A stretch of DNA of 64,000 nucleotides, taken from positions 124,001 through 188,000 of the forward strand of contig CAXKVR010000066.1 in assembly GCA_964058845.1 (NCBI GenBank), read 5' to 3'. Below, piece after piece: positions 24,075 to 34,978 of the stretch. Position numbers and translations under genes: made by a program. The notes beneath the pieces are model-generated. The model was not told the DNA's origin, made no database searches, and saw only the letters and a list, made by a program, of their open reading frames with translations. Source of the DNA: Carex sylvatica. Lineage: Eukaryota > Streptophyta > Magnoliopsida > Poales > Cyperaceae. The stretch's first letter is position 1; every line of letters starts with the position of its first letter.

Positions 24075-24422
24075 TTATGAAATACATTTTTGGAAATTTT
24101 CAATACAGCCCGTTGATAAAAAGAATGCCGTATTACAATCATCTTTTTCAAATTTGACAGATATGCCACCAATGTGAATATTATTCATAGAAATGTCAAT
24201 TTGCACGACCATTGCAGGCTGTTTACTCAAGCACACAAATATAATTGGAGGATCTGAAAACATGCATTTTTTGTTGGAAACTTGGCAGATTGCAGCAGCC
24301 TTTTGCTGGTACGGACTGGTAAATAGTGAATACTGGTAAACAGAAAACTGCAGAAAATAGAAAACTGCTGTGCTAATTAAAGAAGCCACGCCTATGCTGG
24401 TCATTATAGCAACTTTTATCAA
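24075..24422 (-). CDS. Hypothetical 115-residue protein with N-terminal hydrophobic segment
   Basis: Open frame MIKVAIMTSIGVASLISTAV onward. The N-terminus is hydrophobic (signal peptide or anchor like); the rest has several Cys (AICQVSNKKC, DDCNTAFF, TGCIENFQKC) and ends with TGA. A TATA-like AATATTATAATG lies about 70 bp upstream on the minus strand. No family is recognised and it sits among repeats. It could be chance or a captured fragment. Confidence 0.25.
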   Translation of the reverse strand: MIKVAIMTSIGVASLISTAVFYFLQFSVYQYSLFTSPYQQKAAAICQVSNKKCMFSDPPIIFVCLSKQPAMVVQIDISMNNIHIGGISVKFEKDDCNTAFFLSTGCIENFQKCIS

Positions 24423-24709
24423 TTTTCAACATTTTTCAAGCATACGGATGCAAATTTTAGTTTGGAGGGTTTGCAGTGACAAACATTATAATATTCTCAA
24501 TTATGATCAATGGTGAGAAGACTGTGACATAGGTTTGAAGCTGATTTATTATAATTTGATTTGATCAGTTAACAAAACTGAAAGTTTTGTTTTTCACAGA
24601 ATCTTATTGTTTAAATCTTTAAATCGTTGAAAAATATACATTTAAAGCCTATGGACAAAAAATCATTTTAAAAGCGTTCATTTTTTCAAAAGATTGATGG
24701 AATCTATTG

Positions 24710-24821
24710 AAAATCCGGTGATTATAATTTGGACTTTGGATCGGTTATTTGGACTTTGAATCCGGTGATTAATAGTCTAATGTAAAAAAATGTATATACA
24801 TTGCAATGTACGTACCGTAGC

Positions 24822-24825
<4 letters not shown>
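24710..24825 (-). mobile_element. Foldback element, one arm only
   Basis: Ends in TACATTGCAATGTACGTACC and GTAGCCC before a (TA)n tract, like the right arms at 32750 and 33440. No left arm is present. Confidence 0.5.
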
Positions 24826-24851
<26 letters not shown>

Positions 24852-24864
<13 letters not shown>

Positions 24865-25268
24865 ATGTTGGGCTACGGTGTTTCGTGAAATAAAACAAGT
24901 ATTTTATTTCACACTCATATTTTGTGATTTTAAAACAAAACGTCGATCCGAAACAGTCAAGTTGATTTCCATTTTAGATTGTGCTTGGAGACCAAATTTT
25001 ATATTTTTTTTGAAATGCTTTACTATCTCTTTAGAATTTTTAAAAATCGTTGTTTTTGATAGTCCAAAATTTTGTGAAAAACTGTGATTTTCAAAAATTA
25101 TAAAAAAAAAATATAAAATTTAGTCTCCAAGCACAATTTAATATGAAAATCAACTTGGACAGTTTGGATCAACGTTTTGAACTTTGAAATTGAAGATATA
25201 GACGTGAAATAAAACACTTACTTCGCTTCACGAAGTATCCTAGTCCAACTCTCTCTCTCTCTCTCTCT
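24852..25268. mobile_element. Foldback element F1
   Basis: Outer arms GTTGGGCTACGGTGTTTCGT and the complement at ACGAAGTATCCTAGTCCAAC, with (GA)n at the left and (TC)n at the right end inside (TA)n. The inner core has GTGCTTGGAGACCAAATTT and its complement. Confidence 0.75.
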
Positions 25269-25276
25269 ATATATAT

Positions 25277-25698
25277 ATGGAGAGGTTGGCTAATATCAAA
25301 ATATTTGTTTTGAGACCATGAAACAAACGCTTTGGTTTTTATATTTTTAAAGTCCAAACAGTCGATCCAAACCGTTAAACATTCAATCTTCATTAAAATG
25401 TGGTTAGAGACCAAATTTACATTTTGTAAAATATTTTTATTATTTATTAAGCCAGTTTTAAAATCATCATTTTTAGTGATTCATAAATTTTTCACCATCT
25501 ACTAAAATCAGCGATTTTAAAACTAACTTAATAAATAGTAAAAATATTTAACAAATGTTAAATTTGATCTCAAAACATATTTTAATATAGAAATCACATC
25601 TAACATTTTTGATTGAATGTTTAAATTTTAAAAATAAAAAAAACTAATTAGTTTCACTACAACTTCAAAATGAACGTTTTAATATTAATCAATCTCTC
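25277..25698. mobile_element. Foldback element F2
   Basis: Outer arms GGTTGGCTAATATCAAAA and the diverged complement at TTTTAATATTAATCAATCTC. The inner arms include AAGCCAGTTTTAAAATC and its inverse. More eroded than its neighbours. Confidence 0.65.
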
Positions 25699-25890
25699 TA
25701 ACTTTCACGAGGCATCTTCACTTTAACGATTTACATATTTCAATGTTTGGAAAGAGCAACAAAAAGATTGTGCATGTGCTTTCATCAGTCCAAAATGTCA
25801 TGTCATGTACTTTTTAATTATCTATATCATTTGCACCTAGATATTATTTTTTCCTCATTTGGTGGATTTTCTTTGAAATATTATCGCTGT
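25690..25890 (-). repeat. R1 end segment, inverted
   Basis: Reverse complement of 10840-11030, from TTTCACGAGGCATC to GGTGGATTTTCTTTGAAATA. Confidence 0.75.
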
Positions 25891-26249
25891 TCTGTTTAGT
25901 GCTATTTTAGTTTGATCTGTTCTTATTAATATGCCTGAAACTTATCAGCGATATGCAGTAAGAACTGCTATATTATTAATATTTTACATGCATGCCTAGA
26001 AAATTATACCAGAACCAGCCAATATAATATCTCATTACAGCAAAAATAAATCGCAATTTAATATTTTTAATTTGTAGAGTATTGAGGAGCACGAATCCCC
26101 CAATACTAAATGTAAATGCACATTTATAATTCAGAAAATTTTGTTAATAACATTAAAATTAATTAAATTAAATAAAATGAGATGGGTTTCCTGTTATTCA
26201 TTTTTTCGTTTTGAATATTTATTTATTTAAAATTTTTAATTTTTGTTGT

Positions 26250-27524
26250 AGATTTAAAATACTTATAGGGGCATTTGGTTCGTGCATGACTACCGTTTTT
26301 AACATTACAGGATATTTAATTTGTATTATATTGTTTGATTCGCACAGAACTATGGCTATTGCTAAATTTTCATGAGAATTGTTGATGAAGTGTAAAAAAT
26401 TCGTAACTATGCTTTTGCATTTAGGACAGTTCGATCTAAAACAACTTATGCAATTAGTTCAACCCGGCATTAAGTTGTGGATGTTTCATGATGTCATCCT
26501 ACAAATATAATGCTCTAATGCATGTATTTTGGATCAAACAATTCCGACCGGAAAAATATGGTCTTATCATGATATGGAACAACAACGGAAAAGGAGGCCA
26601 ATAGAAACAAAGACAGAAAATACACAGAGATTTGCATGATCACCACAAAAAGGAAAATTAAAATACAAAATAAAGAATTAGCAATAAACGCCAAAAATAT
26701 TCTTACCAGCATCACAACCAGTGTCCTTCAGAGCTTTTAATTAAACTTGAAAGCAATGAGAGCTCTCCTATAATTTTCTCACCTTACTTGTTAATGTTCA
26801 GTCACCTAAAGCTTCACAATATAATCGAATAAGTCCAAGCTAGAGCCTGTCCCGATACAAAAGTTGGAGTTAACAAATGAAACAGCTTTACATCAGAGGT
26901 CAAGTGTAAGATGTTCTGCATTAGTTAATTGGAATGCAATCTAAATATTATATAAATCATACACATAAAAATACTTAAATTTAATATATGTTTTACTATA
27001 TTATAATATAATAGTAACTTTTAGTTATCGACCAACAGTAAAATATAAAAGTATCTATATCAGCTCATATTTTGTTACATACACTTTGTTCTATATATGA
27101 GTTTACTTTTGTTTTTTACAATAAATAACTATTTATTAGATTTGAAACTTTTACACTTCCAATGACTGATTTTACAATGTTAACTTTCTGATTCATTGTT
27201 ATAATGTGAGACAGTAATGTAAGACAGGTATTGTAATAATAGTGTCATTTAAAACTTGTGACCATGCAATCCTCTCCTTAATTAAAATTGTAAACGAAGG
27301 TCTTTAAATCATGGTGCGCTAGCTTTCAGTGCAGCATGCAGGGTATTTTGCTACTTAAAATATGTACGTGCTCAAAATAAATGATAAAATGTTTTCATAA
27401 TTCTTTCTGTTAATAACGGTTTGTAGATATTAGGCGATTATTACAGGCTGTGATCCATGAACAGATTCTTGCATTGACTCTCCTTATTGGGCCTAGTTCA
27501 TGATATTCCTACAGATATCCATAA
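26250..27524. repeat. Polygalacturonase-locus block 1, flanking part
   Basis: 26400-26930 pairs with 55790-56320 (both contain AGGAGGCCAATAGAAACAAA and GCCCGATACAAAAGTTG-like text). 27060-27360 pairs with 42000-42120 joined to 43773-43930 and is the empty site of the hAT element there. 27470-27510 (CTTATTGGGCCTAG) pairs with 63920-63950. No coding frame is supported. Confidence 0.6.
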
Positions 27525-27533
27525 TTAAAAATA

Positions 27534-28691
27534 GAAAAAATTGGTTATTTGTCACTCCAAAACCTTTAAATTATAAAAATATCATCTCAAAATTTGAAAT
27601 TGTAAAAATGTCACTCCAAACTTCATTAATTTGTAATTTTGACCCTCCAAATAATTAATGACTAAAATGCCCTCACTTCTTCTTCTCTTCTTCTTCTCTT
27701 GTCATGGCGAAAACAACAAACAGACAAACAGACGGTTTCTAGTTTCTGTAAAGCTTTCTTTTGTCAGTGATCGTTGCATAGAAATGATCCAATTACGAAT
27801 TACAAATTCCTGATTTCAGTGACATCATAAAAAAGCCATAACGAATTATAGTAAATCCACGTTATGATGAAAGATTTGAAGCCCCTTTTCTCGCTTAAAA
27901 ATACCACGAATTATGCGCTTGAATTAGCGCATTAATTCGGGAATCTAAGATATCCATTCAAAAAAGCACAAAGAAAAAAAAAGTGTAACATCTCAATTAG
28001 GAAAGCTAATTAAAAGACCGCTCATTACAAGTGTAGAAGCATAAGTACTTTCACTTGGATAGAAACCCACAGTACAAAAAAAAAAAGCAGATAGTGGGGA
28101 AAACGCGCTGTGGCCTGTGGAGCAGATTAAAGTGCCCTGCTTAGGCTTTCTACAATGTAGAACTTCAGAATTGTAACCGTTCTGGTATAATAAAATTCTG
28201 GGCTGTTTACAGCCTTTTTCTTCAAAAAAAACCATGGAGAACTTCAACAGCAATTAAGACTGTTAACGTAAAAAATGTGTTATATATACCCACAATAAAA
28301 GAAAAAAAATTCATTCGTGTTAAAAACTAATTTCCAGTACCAAAAGAACTAATGCAATGGCATTATAAAATAAGGCCGCAATGAATTATAATTAACACAA
28401 GGCGAAGTTTTTTTTTTTAAACCAGTAGCATTAGTAGGCAGGAGAAGAAGAAGAGGCAGGAGAAACAGTCTGTTTGTTTTGTTACTGATTTGAGAAACAC
28501 CAAAAAATCGGCCTTTCGCCATGGCAGGAGAAGAACAGGAAAAGAAGAAAGGAGTGCATTTTAGTCATTAATTATTTGGAGTGACAAAATTAAAATTAAT
28601 GAAGTTTGGAGTGTTATTTTTATAATTTTAAATTTCGGAATGACATTTTTACAATTTGAAAGTTTTGGAGTGATAAATAACAAATTTTCCC
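27534..28691. mobile_element. Mutator-like non-autonomous element (1158 bp) with 9-bp TSD
   Basis: The 9-bp duplication TTAAAAATA stands at 27525-27533 and 28692-28700. Long terminal inverted repeats of about 130 bp (left ATTTGTCACTCCAAAACC; right complement GGTTTTGGAGTGATAAAT) continue inward to ATTAATGACTAAAATG on both sides. The 9-bp TSD and long TIRs are the marks of MULEs. The interior (27680-28550) has partly mirrored GAAGAAGAAG and CATGGC pieces and an 86-codon minus-strand frame without known domain. No transposase is present. Confidence 0.85.
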
Positions 28692-28875
28692 TTAAAAATA
28701 AATAGGCCGGGCCTATTGTATATATGGATTTTTGTAGGCTTAAATTATGTCACACGGGCCCATCATGAGTAGTCTGAAGATTTGGTGGACCCAATAAACC
28801 AGTGCCTTTGATAAAAATTAATTAAATGCTTATGCGTTTCTTATTCTGGATAAAATAGGATAAAATTACAATCTG

Positions 28876-29281
28876 GTGGCTGTGGTTGAAATAATGACAA
28901 ATAATGTTGAAATTTCACAAACATGGCTATTGAAAAGATTTGAACTTTTTATGCAAGTTCATTTGAGAGCATGGTCTTTTTTTTCTTTTTTTTTCTACAC
29001 TGTGAGTGATATATTTCTCTTACTTATCACACGGCTTAGTCATGGTGAATCAACAAATAGCACGGATTAGATAATGGATTCGGATCCTAACTCCCAGGTA
29101 CCTAAGGTACAATTATTAAATTTGGACTGTTCTTTTAACTTGGCACGATTCTCAAAACAGATCCCTTATAATTTCCGTAAGCACCAGATTGAGTTTTGTC
29201 TGGTTGAGATTAATCTAGGTCGTCCGTTTGCTAATCTCAAACCAAACTTTCTAACTGTAACTCATATACAGGTAAGTGTTA
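28876..29281 (+). pseudogene. Possible gene fragment of unknown kind
   Basis: The frame 29074-29313 (MDSDPNSQVPKVQLLNLDC onward) stays open up to a good splice donor CAG|GTAAGT at about 29270. After AAACTTTCTAACTG (about 29240) the sequence becomes shared with the polygalacturonase block at 38310, so any exon crosses a repeat junction. No family is recognised. Confidence 0.2.
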
Positions 29282-29394
29282 TGATGAAGAAAAATTTGCA
29301 TTTTCACAAGTGAGCACATATAATTAAGGTGTCTTTTCATTTAACAATAACAACAACAACAACTAAGCCTTTAGTTCCAAATGTCTTTTCATTC

Positions 29395-29760
29395 AAAAAA
29401 AAAAAAAACATTCGGCCAAAATTATTAATATGAACTTTTAAGTAACTTTAATAATTAATGAAGATAATAATTTCTTTTTGAGGTAACTCAGCTGGCGTCT
29501 CTTTTGTTTACAGATTAGTTGGAAAGTTGTAAACTCATGATTCTGTTTTAGGTTAGAAACTGCAATATTGTGTTTAAATGAAATCCTTGTGATACAAACC
29601 CCATACGCATCCTTCTATTTAAGAAGTGAACCCTATAACATTTCTTCGTGTAGTTTATAATGTTGCTGCCACGAGATAATGTGTCATATCATTTATGTTT
29701 TGAGTAAATTAAGATATTTGAGAAGACCAAATATCATTTTATATCTCAATTTTTATAAAA
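29395..29760 (+). repeat. Polygalacturonase promoter-region repeat, copy 1
   Basis: It shares the ordered motifs CATTCGGC, TCATGATTCTGTTTTAGG, TTAGAAACTGCAATA, CTATTTAAGAAGTGAACCC and GAGAAGACCAAAT with copies at 36160, 38420 and 54285. In copy 2 this text ends directly at the first polygalacturonase exon, so it is that gene's 5' flank. Confidence 0.85.
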
Positions 29761-30018
29761 ATAATAGAAATAACTGTAATCAATGTGGTAGGACTGCTCC
29801 AATAGTTGATCAACCATCAAAATTTCCTTCAAGACCATCCGAATGAGAAACGTCAACAACTTTATTATAATTCATCAGGCTTATTCTTCTGACAACCTCT
29901 GTAACGAATATTCTGTATGCATAACTTCATCTATCTATGAATCTGGAATTTTGTATTAATATGTAAATCAATATGGCTTTCAATTAATGTGAATTTCGAT
30001 GTTTGTGTAATCAATCAG

Positions 30019-30096
30019 GTCCCTTCCCGTGCGGGCATAAGCAACATGGATTTCAAGGAAAATAACAGCACGTCTGATTCTCTGAAGTTTCGCTGA
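30019..30096 (+). pseudogene. Orphan last exon of a polygalacturonase (GH28)
   Basis: After an acceptor (ATCAATCAG) the frame reads VPSRAGISNMDFKENNSTSD and ends LKFR-TGA. This matches the C-terminal GH28 pattern P-S-x-V-x-I-S-x-V-x-F-K-N. The preceding intron text (ATGGCTTTCAATTAATGTGAA) recurs at 38950 and 63710. The upstream exons are missing between the promoter copy (29395-29760) and here, so a deleted gene copy is inferred. Confidence 0.6.
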
Positions 30097-30339
30097 TACA
30101 CATTACTCGCGAGAGAGAATAAAAAATCGTCAAAATTGTACTAGGACAACATAAAAAAATTATGTTCTCCATATTTGCATGTACATACTATGGTTGAGAT
30201 CATTTCGTCAAAGTTAATTATAAGTTGTTATGGATGGACAAAATTAGGTAATATGTATTTCATATTTTAAATAAGCAATATGGTATTTCCTGTTTACTAA
30301 CAAACTAGAACTTTTGAGTTCAAATAACCATTAATTGTG

Positions 30340-30430
30340 TTGAGAATCACGTCAACATAGTGGTTTAAACAATTTCTCCAAGGTTGTAGATTCGAATCTT
30401 TGGAAAATAAAGTCATCTATAAATAAAAGT
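30340..30430 (+). mobile_element. Possible SINE fragment
   Basis: CATAGTGGTTTAAAC (A-box-like) followed about 20 bp later by GTAGATTCGAATCTTTGG (B-box-like). No TSD was identified, so this is weak. Confidence 0.3.
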
Positions 30431-30610
30431 AATAATATATCATTGACAAGATTGTACTTAATTTTGAATAATAATCTCCATTTTGTGAAAATACCTTTGG
30501 CCAACAGTGACGAAATTCACTAGACCAAAGTTAATTCACCAAGATATACACACTCCTATATTTTAGATGCCATAGGTTAAATCAATTTTTGGATATATAT
30601 ATATATATAA

Positions 30611-30992
30611 ACGCTACGCTACTTCATGAATTAATGAGGTTGTTTTAATTCGCGCTCATATCTCTAGTTTCAAAGTTCAAAATAGCCGATCCAAACCGTT
30701 AGATGTTTAATATATATTAAAATGTGCTTGGAGATCAAATTTTATATTTTTTGGAATTTTTTTACTATTTATTAAGATGGTTTGAAAATTGTTATTTTTT
30801 AATAGTGCATAATTTTAATAAAAATAGTAATTTTCAAACATTCTGAAAAATGTAAAATTTGGTCTCCAAGCACATTTTAATATAGATTAAACATCTAATA
30901 GTTTCGATCGGCTATTTGGACTTTAAAATTAGAGATATGAACTCGAATTAAAACAGTCTCATTAATTCACGAAGTAGTACTGTAGCCTTACT
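30611..30992. mobile_element. Foldback element F3
   Basis: Outer arms ACGCTACGCTACTTCATGAA and the inverse near ATTCACGAAGTAGTACTGTA, with the shared inner arm GTGCTTGGAGATCAAATTTT and its inverse at about 30870. (TA)n on both sides. Confidence 0.75.
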
Positions 30993-31010
30993 ATATATAT
31001 ATATATATAT

Positions 31011-31450
31011 AGAGGTTGGCTACTATGCTTATATAAGCATATCCCCACAAATGCTTATAACTCATTTTTGTACTTCCAATATCCAAATAGTCGATTTGAA
31101 CTGTTAGATGTGATCTCTATATTGAAATATGCTTGGAGACCAAATTTTATATTTTTCTGAATTTGTTTACTATTTATTAAGCCACTTTGAAAATCGCTGA
31201 TCCAACGGTGGCTTAACAAAACAGTAAAATCAGAAGCCACCGTTGGATCAGCGATTTTCAAAGTGGCTTAATAAATAGTAAAAAAATTCAGAAAAATGTA
31301 AAATTTGGTCTCCAAGCACATTTCAATATAGAGATCACATCTAACGGTTCAGATCGACAATTTGGATATTGGAAACACAAAAATGAGTTATAAGCATTTG
31401 TGGGGAATGCTTATATAAGCATAGTAGCTAACCTCTCTCTCTCTCTCTCC
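31011..31450. mobile_element. Foldback element F4
   Basis: Outer arms AGGTTGGCTACTATGCTTAT and ATAAGCATAGTAGCTAACCT. The inner stem GATCCAACGGTGGCTT / AAGCCACCGTTGGATC around a short loop makes a near-perfect palindrome. (TA)n and (TC)n flanks. Confidence 0.85.
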
Positions 31451-31466
31451 TATATATATATATATA

Positions 31467-31876
31467 GAGTACGGCTAACGCGCTTCCTCTAGTATATCAA
31501 GAATATGCTTTCGGTATCTAAAATCTATCGAATCGGGGTCAAATGAAAAATCTGAACCATTCAAACCAATCTTCTTAACGAGAGCTTCGTTTTCATATTA
31601 AAAAAAATTAAGTTTTGAATTTATTTACTATCAAGTCAAGTGGTCAAAAAATGAGCAAAATAGTGCATTAAAATGCACACAAAATCCTTCATATTTTGAT
31701 CGCTTGACTTGATAGTAAATAAATTTGAAACATAAATTTTTTTACATGGAAACGAAGCTCTCGTTAAAGATATTAGTTTGAACGGTTTAGATTTGTCATT
31801 TGAAACCGATTCGATAGATTTTGAAGGCCGGAAGCATATAGTCAAAATACTAGAGGAAACGCGTTAGCTGTACTAT
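31467..31876. mobile_element. Foldback element F5 (divergent core)
   Basis: Outer arms GTACGGCTAACGCGCTTCCT and AGGAAACGCGTTAGCTGTAC. The inner arms differ from the main family (AAGTCAAGTGGTCAAAAAATG region and its inverse), so only the architecture and the (TA)n setting are shared. Confidence 0.75.
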
Positions 31877-31888
31877 ATATATATATAT

Positions 31889-32314
31889 AGAGGTTGGCTA
31901 CTATGCTTATATAAGCATATCCCTACATATGCTTATAACTCATTTTTGTGTTTCCAATGTCCAAATGGTCGATCGGAACCGTTCATCTTGTTCTCCATAT
32001 TAATATGTTCTTGGAGACCAAATTTTACATTTTTCTGAATTTGTTTACTATTTATTAAGCAACTTTGAAAATCGCTGATCCAACGGTGGCTTAACAAAAC
32101 AGTAAAATCAGAAGCCACCGTTGGATCAGAGATTTTCAAATTGACTTAATAAATAGTAAACAAATTCAGAAAAATGTAAAATTTGGTCTCCAAGCACATT
32201 TCAATATATAGATCACATCTAACGGTTCCGATCGACCATTTGGACATTGGAAACACAAAAATGAGTTATAAGCATATGTAGGGATATGCTTATATAAGCA
32301 TAGTAGCCAACCTC

Positions 32315-32316
<2 letters not shown>
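31889..32316. mobile_element. Foldback element F6
   Basis: Same outer arms as F4 (GGTTGGCTACTATGC / GCATAGTAGCCAACC) and the same inner stem (CCAACGGTGGCTT). Closest relative of F4. Confidence 0.85.
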
Positions 32317-32339
<23 letters not shown>

Positions 32340-32364
<25 letters not shown>

Positions 32365-32787
32365 GGCTATGGTACATTGGAATGCATAAGTATTTTTGTG
32401 CATTAGACCATAAATCATCGGATTCAAAGTCCAAGTGACCGATCCAAACTGTTCATCTTGTTCTCCATATTAATATGTGCTTGGGGACCAAATATTATTT
32501 TTTTTGGAATTTTTTTACTATTTATTAAGCCACTTCGAAAATTGCTGATCCAACGGTGCCTTTTGATTTAACTGTTACCATTGGATCAGCGATTTTGAAA
32601 GTAGCTTAATAAATAGTAAAAAAATTCCAAAAAATGTAAAATTTGGTCTCCAAGCACATATTAATATGGAGAACAAGATTAACGATTTGGATCGATCATT
32701 TGGACTTTGAATCGGTAATTTATGGTCCAATGCACAAAAATACCTATGCATTGCAATGTACCATAGCCCATCTCTCTCTCTCTCTCT
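32340..32787. mobile_element. Foldback element F7
   Basis: (GA)n then GATGGGCTATGGTACATTG. The right arm is CAATGTACCATAGCCCATC then (TC)n. The core arm TGTGCTTGGGGACCAAAT is shared with F4. Confidence 0.85.
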
Positions 32788-32805
32788 ATATATATACACA
32801 TACAT

Positions 32806-33010
32806 AGTGACTAATATGCATTTATATGCATATGGGCCGAAATACATACGGTCCAAATTTGAAATTTCAAAATCCAAAAAGTTAATCTGAACCATTCATC
32901 TTGTTTTCTATATTAATATGTGCTTGGAGACCAAATTTTATATTTTTCTGAATTTTTTTACTATTTATTAAGCCACTTTGAAAATTGTTGATCCAACGGT
33001 GGCTTTGCGG
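32806..33010 (+). mobile_element. Foldback element F8, left arm only
   Basis: GTGACTAATATGCATTTATA then the shared core up to GATCCAACGGTGGCTT. The right half is absent and a (TA)n tract follows. Confidence 0.7.
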
Positions 33011-33023
33011 TCTCATATATATG

Positions 33024-33042
<19 letters not shown>

Positions 33043-33063
<21 letters not shown>

Positions 33064-33468
33064 TGGGCTATGGTACATTGCAATGTATGACCTTCTTTGT
33101 ATATTGGACTATAAATCACATGATTCAAAGTCCAAATAACCGATCCAAATAGTTCATCTTGTTGTCCATATTAATATGTGTTTGGAGACCAAATTTTACA
33201 TTTTTTGAATTTTTTTACTATTTTTTTAGATTTATTGAAAATCATTGTTTTCAGACAAATCTGGACCATAAAAAAACAGCGATTTCAATAAATCTAAAAA
33301 AATAGTAAAAAAATTTCAAAAAATGTAGAATTTGGTCTCCAAACACATATTAATATGGACAACAAGATGAATACTTTAGATCGGTTATTTGGACTTTGAA
33401 TCACGTGATTTATAATGCAATGTACAAAGAAGGCTATACATTGCAATGTACCGTAGCCCATCTCTCTC
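33043..33468. mobile_element. Foldback element F9
   Basis: Outer arms like F7 (GATGGGCTATGGTACATTGC / GCAATGTACCGTAGCCCATC), but the centre differs: ATCATTGTTTTCAGACAAAT around a short loop. Confidence 0.8.
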
Positions 33469-33496
33469 TATATATATGTATATATACATATATATA

Positions 33497-33930
33497 GAGA
33501 GTGACTAATATGCATTCGTATGCATATGAACCGAAATACATATGGTCCAAATTTGAAATTTTAAAATTAAAAAAGTTGATATTAACCGTTCATCTTGTTC
33601 TCCATATTAATATGTGCTTCGAGACCAAATTATATATTTTTTTGAATTTTTTTACTATTTATTAAGCCACTTTGAAAATTATTGATCCAACGGTGGCTTA
33701 ACAAAAAGTAAAATCAGTAGCCACCGTTGGATCAATAATTTTCAAATTGGCTTAATAAATAGTAAAATAAATTCAGAAAAATGTAAAATTTGGTCTCGAA
33801 GCACAAATTAATATGGAGAACAAGATGAACGGTTCAGATCGACTTTTTGGATTTTGAAATTTCAAATTTGGACCGTATGTATTTCGGCCCATATGCATAC
33901 TAATGCATATTTGTCACTCTCTCTCTCTCT
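33497..33930. mobile_element. Foldback element F10
   Basis: Outer arms GAGTGACTAATATGCATTCG and the inverse near GCATACTAATGCATATTTGT. The core stem is the CCAACGGTGGCTT type. Confidence 0.8.
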
Positions 33931-33940
33931 ATATATATAT

Positions 33941-34354
33941 AGTGACTAATATGCTTTCGGTAGCATATGGGTCAAAGTACTACCGGTCCAAATTTAAAAT
34001 TTTAAAATCCAAAAAGTTGATCTGAACCGTTAGATATGATCTCCATATTAATATGTGCTTAGAGACCAAATTTTATATTTTTCTGAATTTTTTAACTATT
34101 TATTAAGCCACTTTGAAAATTACTGATCCAACGGTGGCTTAACAAAACAGTAAAATCAAAAGCCACCGTTAGATCAGCTATTTTTAAAGCGGCTTAATAA
34201 ATAGTTAAAAAATTTAGAAAAATACAAAATTTGGTCTCCAAGCACATATTAATATGGAGATCACATCTAACAGTTCAGATCTATTTTTTGGATTTTGATA
34301 TTTCAATTTTGGACCGATAGCACTTCGGCCCATATGCTACCGCAAGCATATTAG

Positions 34355-34388
<34 letters not shown>
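33941..34388. mobile_element. Foldback element F11
   Basis: Outer arms AGTGACTAATATGCTTTCGG and the inverse CCGCAAGCATATTAGTCACT. Core as in F4. A long (TC)n then (TA)n follow. Confidence 0.8.
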
Positions 34389-34401
<13 letters not shown>

Positions 34402-34402
<1 letters not shown>

Positions 34403-34645
34403 AGGAGGGATCAAGTTACAATAATTTTTGAGTTACAACAAGTTACCACAATCATTTTCTACAATTTCAAAGTCCAAATCATCAATTCAAACCATTCAAC
34501 ATGATCTCCACAATAAAATATGCTTCCAGATCAAATTATATATTTTTTGGAATTTTTTTACTATTTATTAATGAATACAAAATTTAATGGTCTGAATTTG
34601 ACTAGTTTTTGTACCCATTTTTATAAATAATAAAAAAATTATATA
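34402..34645 (+). mobile_element. Foldback element F12, left arm only
   Basis: AAGGAGGGATCAAGTTACAA resembles the ends of the element at 40308. The core arm (ATGCTTCCAGATCAAATT) follows, but no right arm is present. Confidence 0.55.
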
Positions 34646-34649
34646 TATA

Positions 34650-34978
34650 TAGATAGAGATAGATAGAGAGAGAGAGAGAGAGAGAGGTATATATGATGCA
34701 CAACCTAGGCAGCTTCTGCCAAGATTTCAAAAAAAAAAAGAGAGGTATGATGTAGAGCAATGGATGGCTTATGTCTAAAGATGTTAGCTTTAATAATAGT
34801 TGTACTTTGAGTTGTTGGTGTATTTGTGCTTAATATAGATAGATGGTTGGGTACTTTAAAGTTGTTTTTCTTTTTCTAATATACTGCTGCCGAGGTGATG
34901 TAAATGACTCAATTTTTATTCAATAGTAAAATATTGGCAGCCTCTGCCAGGATTTGAGAGAGAGAGAGAGAGAGAGGG
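34650..34978. repeat. GA-microsatellite stretch with short direct repeats
   Basis: (GA)n tracts bound about 280 bp. CAGCTTCTGCCAAGATTT (about 34712) and CAGCCTCTGCCAGGATTT (about 34940) are direct copies at its two ends. The interior has no frame. Confidence 0.4.

Noticed and set aside
31055..32895. Minus-strand frames of 68-106 codons, some nearly identical to each other
   Set aside because: They lie across the arms of foldback elements and (TA)n tracts. Their similarity reflects the shared arms, not protein conservation.
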